A stretch of 23,870 nt of DNA from JAYTQQ01 sp043784965 (GCA_043784965.1 JAYVXS010000037.1:1-23870), one strand, 5' to 3'; shown: positions 15,269-23,046, counted from the first letter of the stretch. Numbers and translations: made by a program. Notes: generated by a model not told the origin, from the sequence alone.

Positions 15269-15544
15269 AGGACCTCTTATGATAAAGTTTCATACATTAG
15301 TGAGCGTACTCTGCTGACTATCCAGCGCCTTCATTAATAGTCAGTGCTCCGATATTGTCCTCATCTTTTCAGAAAAGGACAATGAGAGTTTTAGTCATTT
15401 AACAATTAGTGAGCGCATTTTTTATTGGAGCATATTTAAGAAGCATACGAAATTTCAACAATTCGTGGCAAACAAATAACGCCGAGTGTTCTCGAATTTT
15501 TTTCTTTAGGGGCAAAAGATAGAACACAATGAGAAATCTTTTAT
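15269..15544. promoter_or_regulatory. Repeat-rich divergent intergenic region between A2M and the Crp/Fnr gene
   Basis: These 276 bases hold the promoters of both divergent genes and several ordered repeats. ATTAGTGAGCG is repeated exactly at 15296-15306 and 15405-15415. CTGACTAT (15314-15321) is inverted at 15337-15344 (ATAGTCAG). TTGTCCT (15355-15361) is inverted at 15376-15382 (AGGACAA), with a nested CTTTT-cag-AAAAG hairpin inside it. The direct-repeat spacing is 109 bases, near ten helical turns. Such an arrangement suits operator sites or an attenuating leader for the A2M transcript. No coding frame with a credible start was seen here. Confidence 0.5.
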
Positions 15545-16123
15545 ATGGCAAATATTGAAACTTTAAAAAAATACCTTTCAAGCTATCTAAGCATTCCTCC
15601 CTTGGAGTGGACTTACTTTGCTCAATTGCTTAAGGTTCGGCATGTCGAGAAAGATAAGTTCTTATTTCGACAAGGAGATCGAATTAGTGATGTTGGATTC
15701 GTACTTCAAGGTCTGCTCTGCAATTTTTATACGCATGAAAAGGGCAAAATTGCGGTCAAGTATTTTACCCCGGAGGGCTCGATGGTCGCCTGCTACTCAG
15801 GTCTCTTGCAAAACTCCCCGGCCGGCTTTAGCTGCCAAGTACTTGAAAAGTGTTTGCTGGTTTATTTGAAATATGAGGAGCTGCTAAAACTTTATGATCG
15901 ACATGCTTGTTGGGAAAAAATGGGGCGTATTAGTGCTGAGAATCTATATATTGAAAAAGAAAAACGCGAATTTGATTTTCTGACTTCGGATGCAGACACT
16001 CGATATACGGGCTTTGTAAAAGCGAATGCATTGATCATCGATCGGGTGCCGCAGGACCTCATTGCCTCGTACTTAGGGATTTCTCCAGTTTCACTTAGCC
16101 GTTTGCGCAAGAAGCGTGTTTGA
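15545..16123 (+). CDS. Crp/Fnr-family transcriptional regulator with short C-terminal HTH
   Basis: A 192-residue protein. Residues 20-120 form the cyclic-nucleotide-binding-type beta roll (FLFRQGDRISDVGFVLQGLLCNFY..GKIAVKYFTPEGSMV). The phosphate-binding cassette lacks the canonical GExxxxRxxS arrangement of CRP, showing instead a SPAGFSCQVLE region, so cAMP binding is doubtful. No cysteine cluster of the FNR type is seen. A long helix around 125-150 would be the dimer helix, and the HTH is RVPQDLIASYLGISPVSLSRLRKK at about 168-191. The protein ends immediately after the recognition helix, lacking the wing. That architecture is common in Bacteroidota-type Crp proteins. No strong ribosome site precedes the ATG. 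It is divergent from the A2M gene and convergent, by four bases, with a barrel gene. Confidence 0.85.
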   Translation: MANIETLKKYLSSYLSIPPLEWTYFAQLLKVRHVEKDKFLFRQGDRISDVGFVLQGLLCNFYTHEKGKIAVKYFTPEGSMVACYSGLLQNSPAGFSCQVLEKCLLVYLKYEELLKLYDRHACWEKMGRISAENLYIEKEKREFDFLTSDADTRYTGFVKANALIIDRVPQDLIASYLGISPVSLSRLRKKRV

Positions 16124-16127
16124 CCGT

Positions 16128-16859
16128 CTAGCGATCAGAAGTCCAGAGATCAACACCGAAGCCAAGGGTTAAAAGAAAGCTCTGATTGTAAATTCCTTGT
16201 CCAGAATAGTGGATAGGAATAAATCCGCGATTGTAAATCGCTTGCACTAAGAGGCTCTGCAGATTGCTCACTTTAAACGCTCCACCCAAACCAATAATTC
16301 CGGTTACCTCGTAAGAAGGTGGATCATAGGCGTTGGTATCCGATAAAACATACTGCGTTTTTTTGCTATCTTTGTCCTGGCCTTGAATATTCACTTCATT
16401 TGCAACTAAAAATTGTGATGAAATACCTGCTAGGATAAATGCAGTATTTGAAACCCGGCCAGCGAGATTTAGTTTTGCTAGTAAAGGAATGCCCACATAA
16501 GTAGACTTACCTGATACTTTGAGTTCGTTCAGCGCCGAGACATCAGTTGCCCCGACTGTCGTGATTTCTTTTGAGCCATAGGCAAAACCTTGTTGTGTTA
16601 CAAAAACACCGATTTCAAAATTAAAATATCGCTCACCAAAAACATCAAATAAAAAGCCACCAGAAACTCCATGTTTTGTATCGGCCATTTCGGTCTCAGC
16701 TGTACTCAAAGCGCCAATATAGCCGGCTTCAAGGATAAAGTGCTTTCGCGTGGTCTCTTCTATGTGTGGCAGGTGCTCTACTATGCGAGAGCTTTCAGCT
16801 TTGGCGATGAGACTTAAGCCAAAGCAGAGCAAAATTGTAAGTAGATTAATGTTTTTCAT
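16128..16859 (-). CDS. Outer-membrane beta-barrel protein (porin-like)
   Basis: A 243-residue protein starting with MKNINLLTILLCFGLSLIAKA, a signal peptide with cleavage after AKA. The start at 16859 has GAGG 6 bases upstream; a longer frame to 16886 would put ten polar residues before the signal peptide. The mature part alternates polar and aromatic residues in short strands (FILEAGYIGALS, VSGGFLFDVFGERYFNFEIGVFV, YVGIPLLAKLNLAG, LLTLGFGVDLW), as in the small outer-membrane beta-barrel families. The strand YVGIPLLAKLNL is particularly typical. No ligand can be deduced. It lies 60 bases downstream of the secreted unknown on the same strand and four bases from the convergent Crp/Fnr stop codon. 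Confidence 0.8.
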   Translation of the reverse strand: MKNINLLTILLCFGLSLIAKAESSRIVEHLPHIEETTRKHFILEAGYIGALSTAETEMADTKHGVSGGFLFDVFGERYFNFEIGVFVTQQGFAYGSKEITTVGATDVSALNELKVSGKSTYVGIPLLAKLNLAGRVSNTAFILAGISSQFLVANEVNIQGQDKDSKKTQYVLSDTNAYDPPSYEVTGIIGLGGAFKVSNLQSLLVQAIYNRGFIPIHYSGQGIYNQSFLLTLGFGVDLWTSDR

Positions 16860-16919
16860 TTGAGACCTCGATGGTTGGCGTATCAACTATCTAATACTTC
16901 AAGAGTCATATTAAGTCTT

Positions 16920-17426
16920 TTATCTGATTGTCTTATTGAGTTTGGTATCAAATGAAATTTTACCTTCTCGGCTGATACCAAATATAAAAGTTTGGTCCCA
17001 GGAGTGAGCTGGACCGGCAGGAGGTTCCATGGTCAATCGCACCAGAAATCGGGCAATCCTTCCGCTTGAATTTATTTCGTCGATTTTGAAAGTTTTGACT
17101 GCACTTAAATGCCAGGCGGGATCGACATCGGGTAGGCTAAATGAATCGACAAGGATATTATCTTTATACGCAAAAAGTCGAGGAGAGCGTTCTTCTGAGT
17201 CACTTTCTTCATTGCGTTTAGCATCAGCAAAGAAAACAATTATATTGCCTTTGCCCAATCCTTTAAAACCATAAATATGATCACGCAATACATTGTAGCC
17301 AGAAGAAGGCTCAATCTTGAGGCTTTCAAAAGAAAGCTTTTTGAGCTCCGGAGCTTTTGCAAAAGTTCTATGACTTAGCAGTGAGACCAATAGTACAAGG
17401 GCAAATGTTTGAGTGTATAGTTTCAT
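16920..17426 (-). CDS. Small secreted protein of unknown function
   Basis: A 168-residue protein. The start at 17426 was chosen because it opens a signal peptide (MKLYTQTFALVLLVSLLSHRTFA) and has AAGGA 7 bases upstream; the open frame extends to 17531 but would bury the signal peptide. The mature protein is mostly beta-like: YGFKGLGKGNIIVFFADAKR, then an acidic loop EESDSEERS, then SPRLFAYKDNILVDSFSL, DPAWHLSAVKTFKIDEI and GRIARFLVRLTME. The regular strands and the interior TFIFGIS suggest a beta-sandwich or lipocalin-like fold. I do not recognise a family. Downstream on the same strand, 60 bases away, is a barrel gene, so a periplasmic or surface role is plausible. Confidence 0.6.
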   Translation of the reverse strand: MKLYTQTFALVLLVSLLSHRTFAKAPELKKLSFESLKIEPSSGYNVLRDHIYGFKGLGKGNIIVFFADAKRNEESDSEERSPRLFAYKDNILVDSFSLPDVDPAWHLSAVKTFKIDEINSSGRIARFLVRLTMEPPAGPAHSWDQTFIFGISREGKISFDTKLNKTIR

Positions 17427-17542
17427 ATTAATTCCTTTGATAACTGCTATTTGAGGATAAGATTTCTTTAATTGCAATAGAAAATGAGTGAGCTGCGACC
17501 TCATGATAGGCCAGATATAACATTGGATCAATCAACTCGGAT

Positions 17543-18538
17543 TCAATTCATTGCTAGGCTTATCCAATTGTGAAGCCAAATATCGAGTTCTTTCAAATCT
17601 ATTTTGAGCTGGGGATGAATATGAAGGGACAGTCCCATGCGATCATTTACCGTTACACACCCTGCACCCAATGGGGATGAGGGCACAGTGGGGATGATAA
17701 TTACCAGAGGATCTGCTGCTAAATTCCATGCCCCAACATTAGAAAAAGTGCCAACCCAATGTTCCTGAACTTTTTCAGCTTTATTTAATAGAAAATTCAT
17801 GCCGTTTATACCTATCCAGCTCCCAATATTAATGCCAAGCCAAGATCCCCAATGAAAGTTTTCAGCGAATCTGGTTTGAATTTGCTTTTGAATTTCAGTG
17901 GGTGTTTTGGCGTTTAGCGTATCAACCCAAATGAAAGAAGCATGGTTTGAAGTGTCTAGTGTTTTCTGGGTGGCACCGCGCATATTGACCGGTATCATCC
18001 AATAGAATGGACCGCTTCCGGCTATCCAGTATTGACGTAAGCTCTGGTCAAGCGCCCATAGCAACTGAGAATTGACTGAAACTCCGGCTGCACGAGAGGC
18101 CTTCAGAACTTTTTTTGTTTCTTCAGGTGATAGTACTTTGTAAGTATAAATTCCTTTGAGATTTCTGTCGGCAGGGGTTTCAGACATGGCCTTCCAGCGG
18201 GCGCCAAAGACCGGAACAAAGCGAAGATTATTGATGAGCCCGAGAAGTTTTCGAAGCCAAGAAGCAAAATAGTTTTTTGGTAGTGTGGGCACTGTTGGTA
18301 TTAGGCCACTGGCTCTGAAGTGTTCGAGAAATGCACCGATACCATCATATTTTGCATGAGAATAAGTTTTGAATTTGGTGAGTTGCACGGACTCTGGCGC
18401 TGCGCCTAATTCTGCTCTGGGCTCTGATCTTGGTTCTGGGCTTGCGAGAATAACGTCTGTTGCGATGCCGCGTTTTTCAAGTAGTTCAAACCACATCCCA
18501 ACCCAGTCTATATTTGATTTTTTAAAAAAAGATTTCAT
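17543..18538 (-). CDS. CAT-fold/condensation-type acyltransferase
   Basis: A 331-residue protein. The motif SHAKYDGIGAF carries the H-x3-DG signature (H61, D65) of the chloramphenicol acetyltransferase/condensation/wax-synthase superfamily. GVSVNSQLLWALDQSLRQY and IPVNMRGATQKT are the counterparts of the VTxNDxLLAA helix and PVNLR strand. ENFHWGSW, VQEHWVGTFSNVGAW and VTVNDRMGLSLHIHPQL complete the pattern, the last matching the G-L-x-h-x strand near the C-terminus. The start overlaps the preceding gene's stop by ATGA and has AGAGG 4 bases upstream. Only 60 residues precede the catalytic His, about half the usual number, so the N-terminal subdomain is reduced. No signal peptide. The acyl donor and acceptor cannot be inferred; candidates are acyl-CoA with a lipid alcohol. 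Confidence 0.75.
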   Translation of the reverse strand: MKSFFKKSNIDWVGMWFELLEKRGIATDVILASPEPRSEPRAELGAAPESVQLTKFKTYSHAKYDGIGAFLEHFRASGLIPTVPTLPKNYFASWLRKLLGLINNLRFVPVFGARWKAMSETPADRNLKGIYTYKVLSPEETKKVLKASRAAGVSVNSQLLWALDQSLRQYWIAGSGPFYWMIPVNMRGATQKTLDTSNHASFIWVDTLNAKTPTEIQKQIQTRFAENFHWGSWLGINIGSWIGINGMNFLLNKAEKVQEHWVGTFSNVGAWNLAADPLVIIIPTVPSSPLGAGCVTVNDRMGLSLHIHPQLKIDLKELDIWLHNWISLAMN

Positions 18539-19038
18539 CGAGCCTCTTCTCGATACTTTAAAACCAACCAAGTAAGTGTTGCAAGGAGTCCGATCCAGCC
18601 AAGTAATCTAATGGTGTGCGCAATTTGCGTATCCCGAGCCAGTACGCCCCAGCGTGATAATATTTCGGTCCAATCATGATCACCATTTCCGACGAGCGGC
18701 AATTCTTGTGCTCGCGCATCGCCGAGGTAGCGGGCAATATTCCAAAGGTTTTCGCAAAACCAGAGAAGCATTACGGCAAAAGAGGTAAGCTCGCGTTTCA
18801 TCCAAAAACTTACGGCGCCGATGATCGGAAAGCTCAATTGGCCCAATGTTCCGCCATAAACGGTGAAGCGCTTGCCAAATAGGGCCCCGTAAATTGGATG
18901 TCCGGCTTCATGAAACATCAAATTCGCGCTATCTAAAATGTGCACCCAGCCACTCGCATGCGAAGCGAACCATCCACAATAGGCAGCAAATAAAAAGCTA
19001 CCAATAAGTTCTTTCGTCGTAGGTTTACTCCAAGCCAT
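18535..19038 (-). CDS. HEAGH membrane metallopeptidase-like protein (M50-like)
   Basis: A 167-residue protein with a first hydrophobic helix (about 10-25), then SANLMFHEAGHPIYGALFGKRFTV, where H43-E44-x-x-H47 is a zinc-protease-type HExxH motif at the start of a hydrophobic helix. Further hydrophobic stretches lie at about 70-80, 85-100 and 143-160, with GDARAQELPLVGNGDHDW near 106-123, whose Asp residues could supply a third metal ligand. M50-type intramembrane proteases share HExxH in a membrane helix and a downstream D motif; this small form is only M50-like. No strong ribosome site precedes the ATG. The TGA overlaps the next gene's ATG by four bases (ATGA), so translation of the acyltransferase is likely coupled to this gene. 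It is divergent from a LysR gene. Confidence 0.65.
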   Translation of the reverse strand: MAWSKPTTKELIGSFLFAAYCGWFASHASGWVHILDSANLMFHEAGHPIYGALFGKRFTVYGGTLGQLSFPIIGAVSFWMKRELTSFAVMLLWFCENLWNIARYLGDARAQELPLVGNGDHDWTEILSRWGVLARDTQIAHTIRLLGWIGLLATLTWLVLKYREEAR

Positions 19039-19040
19039 GT

Positions 19041-19082
19041 TTTGAATCGTCTCATAAGTTTATGAATTAATGAAGATTCAAA
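19041..19082. promoter_or_regulatory. Nested inverted repeats at the start of the HEAGH gene
   Basis: TTTGAATC (19041-19048) and GATTCAAA (19075-19082) form a perfect 8-base inverted repeat. Inside it is CATAA-GT-TTATG (19053-19064), a second inverted repeat. The near arm ends two bases before the ATG of the minus-strand HEAGH gene, where a Shine-Dalgarno would normally be. It could act as a protein-binding site shared with the divergent LysR promoter or as an RNA hairpin that hides translation start. Confidence 0.5.
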
Positions 19083-19154
19083 GGGCCAAAATCCTAAACG
19101 ACACCTCATTTTACCTCGCGATTAGTTATTTAAGAAGTCTATTATGTTTCCAAA

Positions 19155-20150
19155 ATGGATATGCTTATGCTATGTACGCGCATGCTGTCAAAAGTATCAG
19201 AAATCAGTATTCGAGATCTTGAAATATTTGTCCTCGCGGCACGAACTCAATCCTTGCGAGAAGTTGCTCGGCAGCTCAATTTACTGCCTGCAAATACCTC
19301 AAAGATTATGAAATCTTTAGAAAGTAAACTTGAGACTCAGCTCTTCAGGCGCTCGATCAATGGCATCATTCTCACGCCTGAAGGAGTTGCCTTTCTTGGC
19401 GCAGCAGAAAAGATTTGCGATTTGTCGAAGGATCTAATGCCGAATTCTCAACGGCAGAATGAAGAAGCTCAAAGGCTTTGGACCATTGGTTCGATCGGAT
19501 TTTTGTCAACCTACCTGTTGGCGCCGGTCATTTCGAGGATCCAAGAAGTTGCAAAAAAAGCAGTGCGCTTTCGCTTGGTCGAATTCACAAAAAATGACCT
19601 AGTAGCACATGGCCTCAAGGGAGCTTTTGATTTGGCACTTCACATTGACAAGCTCGAGTGGACTCACACTTGGGAATCTTATCTTGTCGGAAGTTTAAAA
19701 TGGAAACTCTATGCAAGTAGCAGTCATGGCCTACCGGAAATATGTCGAGAGGTCGAGGTTCTAAAGTTTCCGTTTGTAGTACCTACAGATTGGGGAACGC
19801 ATGGCTACGTGATGGGCTCAGACTTTTGTCCACTCGATGTAAGGCGTCGTCGCAAGGGAAGTGAAGCCGCGACTGCCGAAACCGCGCTAGAGATATGTCG
19901 CTACAGTAATCAGCTGACTTTTGTGCCAGAGATTTTAGCAAAAAATTGGTGTGAGGCCGGTCAGGTCAAGGAGATTAGCGTTAAAGATTGGCCGACACTC
20001 GAAAAGCAAATTTATCTCTCGGTAAAAGTAGACGCGGTAACCAAGCCTCTTGTCGATGTGCTAATGAAGTCATTAAAAAAACAGCCGGCCATTAGCGACC
20101 TATATTATCCAACACCCTCATTAATAGCGAAGGCCCTAGGGCTAAAGTAG
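19155..20150 (+). CDS. LysR-type transcriptional regulator
   Basis: A 331-residue protein. Residues about 18-78 are a LysR winged helix: IRDLEIFVLAARTQSLREVARQLNLLPANTSKIMKSLESKLETQLFRRS, then the wing ILTPEGVAFLGAAEKI. A linker helix leads to an effector-binding domain of two alpha/beta lobes (from about WTIGSIGFLS at 108 to near 300, with LVDVLMKSLKK as the closing helix). Start choice is uncertain: ATG at 19155 or in-frame ATGs at 19161, 19167 or 19182; the last gives a typical LysR length before the HTH. No Shine-Dalgarno is clear for any of them. It is divergent from the metallopeptidase-like/acyltransferase pair across 116 bases, and LysR proteins typically control the divergent neighbour. 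Confidence 0.88.
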   Translation: MDMLMLCTRMLSKVSEISIRDLEIFVLAARTQSLREVARQLNLLPANTSKIMKSLESKLETQLFRRSINGIILTPEGVAFLGAAEKICDLSKDLMPNSQRQNEEAQRLWTIGSIGFLSTYLLAPVISRIQEVAKKAVRFRLVEFTKNDLVAHGLKGAFDLALHIDKLEWTHTWESYLVGSLKWKLYASSSHGLPEICREVEVLKFPFVVPTDWGTHGYVMGSDFCPLDVRRRRKGSEAATAETALEICRYSNQLTFVPEILAKNWCEAGQVKEISVKDWPTLEKQIYLSVKVDAVTKPLVDVLMKSLKKQPAISDLYYPTPSLIAKALGLK

Positions 20151-20298
20151 ACAAAAAATCAAGCTGCTAGTTACTTGCCAGCCTTGGCGGCTCATGCCAA
20201 AATTAAGTACAATAAATATGAGCAGTACTTTTAATCAAAAGCATGGCCTAAAATTTGCTGAAAAATTTAGTGGCAGCATAGGTTGTCGAGGCGCTTTT

Positions 20299-21387
20299 AT
20301 GGTCATTTATTTTTGCCTTAGTGCTTGGGTCTGTTTCTTCTGTTTGGAGACTACGGCCGAAGAGACAAGCTTATTGCCGGCAAAAGAACCAGCGCCAATC
20401 GCGAGCCCTGAGAACCTTGCTGCGCCAATCGCACCAGCTACGTTGCCCGAAGAAGCGCCATTGGCGCAATTTTCTGGCGAAGCTGTGCCGATCCTACTTG
20501 ATGCTTTTGAGGTCTTTCCTGAAAAATGGCGGGCCAAGGCTTTCATTGCGGTTCCATTTTATACATTTTATTTAGGCGCGCCTAAGGTTGATGGCGTAGC
20601 TTTTTTGCCAAATTTTAATCCTGAACTAGGTGTCTCTCTAGGATACAAAGGTTTTATTCTAAAAACCACTCAGCCGTTTCAAGTTTTGCCGGATTACGAA
20701 AGTTCAAGACGAGGAGAATCAAATAAGCAAGAATATATTTTGAGCATTTCATTGCACCGATTTGCAATTGACCTTTACTCTCAATACTATCGTGGCTTTT
20801 ATATTAGCACTCCGGTTACAAGTTTACTCGGCGGCCAGCCCGAGAAGTATGCTCAACTTCCTGACACTCAGGTGCATAATGCTGGAATCAATGTTTACTT
20901 TGCTTTTCATCCTGAGAGTTACAGTATGGCAGCGGCTTTTGCCCATACTGAATTTCAATTTAAGAGTGGCGGTAGTGCTCTCGCTCATATGTATATCAAC
21001 AGACTTGATCTGAATCCAGGCTCCCAGTTTATTGCAGGTACGGCACCAGGTGCCAATGTAAAGCCTGATATTTATGCCGGCACATTTTGGTCGACAGGTG
21101 CGGCGGGTGGCTACGGGCATACTTTTTCTTTTAAGCGTTATTTTATAACTGGTCAGGGGATGTTGGGCTTAGGACCGCAATATCAAAAGCTCAGCGATAA
21201 AGATGGCTCTTATGATCGATTGAATATACAAATGAAGATAAATGCGACATTAGCTTTGGGAATGAATCGTCGTTTTGATTATGCAGGTATTCAGGCCATG
21301 CTAGATTCTATATACGGGCAAATTCGCGATGGCCAATTGGCATCCAGTTTAGTCTCAACATTTTTATATTATGGCCGGCGATTTTAG
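20299..21387 (+). CDS. DUF4421-like outer-membrane barrel protein
   Basis: A 362-residue protein. I choose the ATG at 20299: GAGG lies 7 bases upstream and the frame then opens directly with a signal-peptide-like hydrophobic run (MVIYFCLSAWVCFFCL, cleaved near TTA). A longer frame from 20194 would put 35 polar residues in front. An Ala/Pro/Glu-rich linker (KEPAPIASPENLAAPIAP) follows. The rest is alternating beta strands with many aromatics, as in SLGYKGFILKTT, RFAIDLYSQYYRGFYI, AGINVYFAFHPESYSMAAAF and the terminal LVSTFLYYGRRF. The QYYRGFY strand and the GYKGF segment match DUF4421. The C-terminal Phe fits barrel insertion by BAM. Function is unknown. It follows the LysR gene by 148 bases and precedes the rhomboid gene by 110. 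Confidence 0.75.
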   Translation: MVIYFCLSAWVCFFCLETTAEETSLLPAKEPAPIASPENLAAPIAPATLPEEAPLAQFSGEAVPILLDAFEVFPEKWRAKAFIAVPFYTFYLGAPKVDGVAFLPNFNPELGVSLGYKGFILKTTQPFQVLPDYESSRRGESNKQEYILSISLHRFAIDLYSQYYRGFYISTPVTSLLGGQPEKYAQLPDTQVHNAGINVYFAFHPESYSMAAAFAHTEFQFKSGGSALAHMYINRLDLNPGSQFIAGTAPGANVKPDIYAGTFWSTGAAGGYGHTFSFKRYFITGQGMLGLGPQYQKLSDKDGSYDRLNIQMKINATLALGMNRRFDYAGIQAMLDSIYGQIRDGQLASSLVSTFLYYGRRF

Positions 21388-21453
21388 GCGCTGAGATGCG
21401 GTTTCATACATGGCTGCATGCATGAGCTTGACAAATCACCTTCTGGACTCAGA

Positions 21454-21475
21454 CTCAAAGGGTTGTAACTTTGAG
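21454..21475. repeat. 7-bp inverted repeat upstream of the rhomboid gene
   Basis: CTCAAAG (21454-21460) and CTTTGAG (21469-21475) are perfect inverted arms around an 8-base loop. The hairpin ends 22 bases before the rhomboid ATG and no U-tract follows, so it is more likely a leader structure or binding site than a terminator of the preceding barrel gene. Confidence 0.4.
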
Positions 21476-21497
21476 CTTTGAAGCGAGACTGTAGGCA

Positions 21498-22214
21498 ATG
21501 GATCTGACCAAATGGCGACTTAAAAAATCATTTTTATCTCGCCCGATCAGTGAACAAAGTTTCTATTTGGCCTTGCTTTGTCAGCTATTGATGATTGGTG
21601 TTTCGCTTCTAGATTGGGCGCGAATCATTCCGAGCAAAAGTCTATTCGCGGTCAGCGGCGCGGATGTTTTTCGACATCATGAATTCTACCGCATTTTTAG
21701 CGCCGTTCTAGCTCATGCGAGTTGGGATCATGTTCTCGGCAACGCAATTTTCTTTGTGCCTTTTGGCGCACTCATTTCAAATTATTTTGGCCTCGCTATT
21801 TTTCCGCTCCTAACTTTATTGGTAGGTGGCATAATTAATTTTATTGTTATTTCTTTTTACTCAGTTGATGCCGCTGTTTTGGGTGTTTCTGGAGTGGTTT
21901 ATTTTATGGTCGCGTTCTGGTTGATTCTTTATATTGGTATAGAGAGAGGATTGAGCATAAGACAAAAAGTGATTCGAAGCTTGGGTTTAGCCCTCGTTGA
22001 ATTCATGCCTGAAAAATTTGATACCAATATTAGCTATTTGAGTCATGCGGTTGGATTTGCGATGGGCTTGATGGTCGGATATTTATTTTTCATTTTCAAG
22101 CGCAATGATTTTCGATCGGCTGAAGTTTGGGAGCTCATTGAGCCAGTTGAGTCGGTTGAGTCCATTGAATTGGGCGCCAGCGACCCCGAAGAATTTCGCG
22201 GCAACTCTAATTAA
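21498..22214 (+). CDS. Rhomboid-family intramembrane serine protease
   Basis: A 238-residue membrane protein with at least six hydrophobic segments. The rhomboid signature is complete: H73-x4-H78-x3-N82 in AHASWDHVLGNAIFF (oxyanion-hole residues H78 and N82), the catalytic serine in GVSG (S131) and the catalytic histidine in SHAVGFAMG (H183). Rhomboids cleave single-pass membrane proteins within the bilayer. The cytoplasmic C-terminal tail (about 205-238) is acidic and contains a short repeat (EPVESVESIE). The residues needed for activity are intact, so an active enzyme is likely. It lies between two barrel genes; the substrate cannot be inferred. The ribosome site is weak (AGG close to the ATG). 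Confidence 0.93.
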   Translation: MDLTKWRLKKSFLSRPISEQSFYLALLCQLLMIGVSLLDWARIIPSKSLFAVSGADVFRHHEFYRIFSAVLAHASWDHVLGNAIFFVPFGALISNYFGLAIFPLLTLLVGGIINFIVISFYSVDAAVLGVSGVVYFMVAFWLILYIGIERGLSIRQKVIRSLGLALVEFMPEKFDTNISYLSHAVGFAMGLMVGYLFFIFKRNDFRSAEVWELIEPVESVESIELGASDPEEFRGNSN

Positions 22215-22341
22215 TAACGAGCACCCATCGCGCCGGTTTGTAATTGGTCAATTGACTTCGAACTTGGCATTCGAGAAGATAAAAACTAAATATAAATTGC
22301 TTGTCTGCTATTGGCATTAGCTTTTAAAATGAGGTCCTATA

Positions 22342-23004
22342 ATGAAAATGATTTTTCGCACTTTGTGCATGATTCTCGCTTTGTTAGTTTTAAATTTAAA
22401 AGTAAGTCGTGCAGAAGTGAACGTCGGGAAGGATTCTAAGGTAGAGACTGGGCAGGGCGGAGATTCAAATAAAAAGACGAGTTATGGTTCTGAAAAAAAA
22501 TTCAATTTCAGCTTTGAGCCCATTGTTCTACTGGTCGGATATGTCGATCTCAATTTAGATATCAAATTATCAGATTCTTGGACCTTTGGCCCGACTTTCA
22601 CTTATTGGCGTACGAGCATAGCGAGCGGTGATCCAACCTATACAAATAATTTGTCACTGACGGCATTGGCGTTAGGAGTACGCGGCAACTGGTTTAGAAA
22701 TGGTGTCTTTCAAGATGGTTGGTATGCCAGTCCGGTAGTTCAATATTTGAACGCAAAGGTCGCGACCATATCGAACGGACAAGATCTTTCTGCCTCGGTT
22801 TCAGTGGTCGTTTTAACCGGTCTTTTTGGTTATCATTGGTTTTGGGATTCGTTCAACTTGCGCTTGGGTGGCGGTCTGAGTTTAAAGGCCGGTCCATCGA
22901 AAATTCATGTGGAGTCTAGTAACTCTTCTTATGCGAATGATGTCAGTTATTCGCCGACTTCTTTGGGCCTTGCATTCGACTTTATGACGGGTTGGACATT
23001 TTAG
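22342..23004 (+). CDS. Small outer-membrane beta-barrel protein
   Basis: A 220-residue protein with a signal peptide (MKMIFRTLCMILALLVLNLKVSRA, cleaved before EVNV), a Gly/Lys/Ser-rich linker (GKDSKVETGQGGDSNKKTS) and then alternating strands of a small barrel: FSFEPIVLLVGYVDLNLDIKL, WTFGPTFTYWRT, LALGVRGNWF, GWYASPVVQYLNAK and the final LGLAFDFMTGWTF with a C-terminal Phe as recognised by BAM. GAGGT lies 6 bases before the ATG. The pattern resembles the porin/OmpW-like small barrels without a specific family signature. A probable terminator follows nine bases after the stop codon. Confidence 0.8.
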   Translation: MKMIFRTLCMILALLVLNLKVSRAEVNVGKDSKVETGQGGDSNKKTSYGSEKKFNFSFEPIVLLVGYVDLNLDIKLSDSWTFGPTFTYWRTSIASGDPTYTNNLSLTALALGVRGNWFRNGVFQDGWYASPVVQYLNAKVATISNGQDLSASVSVVVLTGLFGYHWFWDSFNLRLGGGLSLKAGPSKIHVESSNSSYANDVSYSPTSLGLAFDFMTGWTF

Positions 23005-23013
23005 CAATTTATC

Positions 23014-23046
23014 GGGCCTGTCTATTAGGCCTCTTTCATTTTTTAG
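23014..23046 (+). terminator. Probable Rho-independent terminator of the barrel gene
   Basis: GGGCCT (23014-23019) pairs with AGGCCT (23027-23032), with one G-U pair, around a 7-base loop. A T-rich tract with six consecutive T follows to 23046. It starts nine bases after the barrel stop codon. The stem is short, so strength is uncertain. Confidence 0.55.

Noticed and set aside
20194..20298. Longer N-terminus for the DUF4421-like protein
   Set aside because: It would place 35 polar residues before the signal peptide; the internal ATG at 20299 has a well-spaced GAGG.
22247..22256. 10-bp palindrome GTCAATTGAC between the rhomboid and barrel genes
   Set aside because: A single short AT-rich palindrome without a second copy or start-site context is expected by chance.
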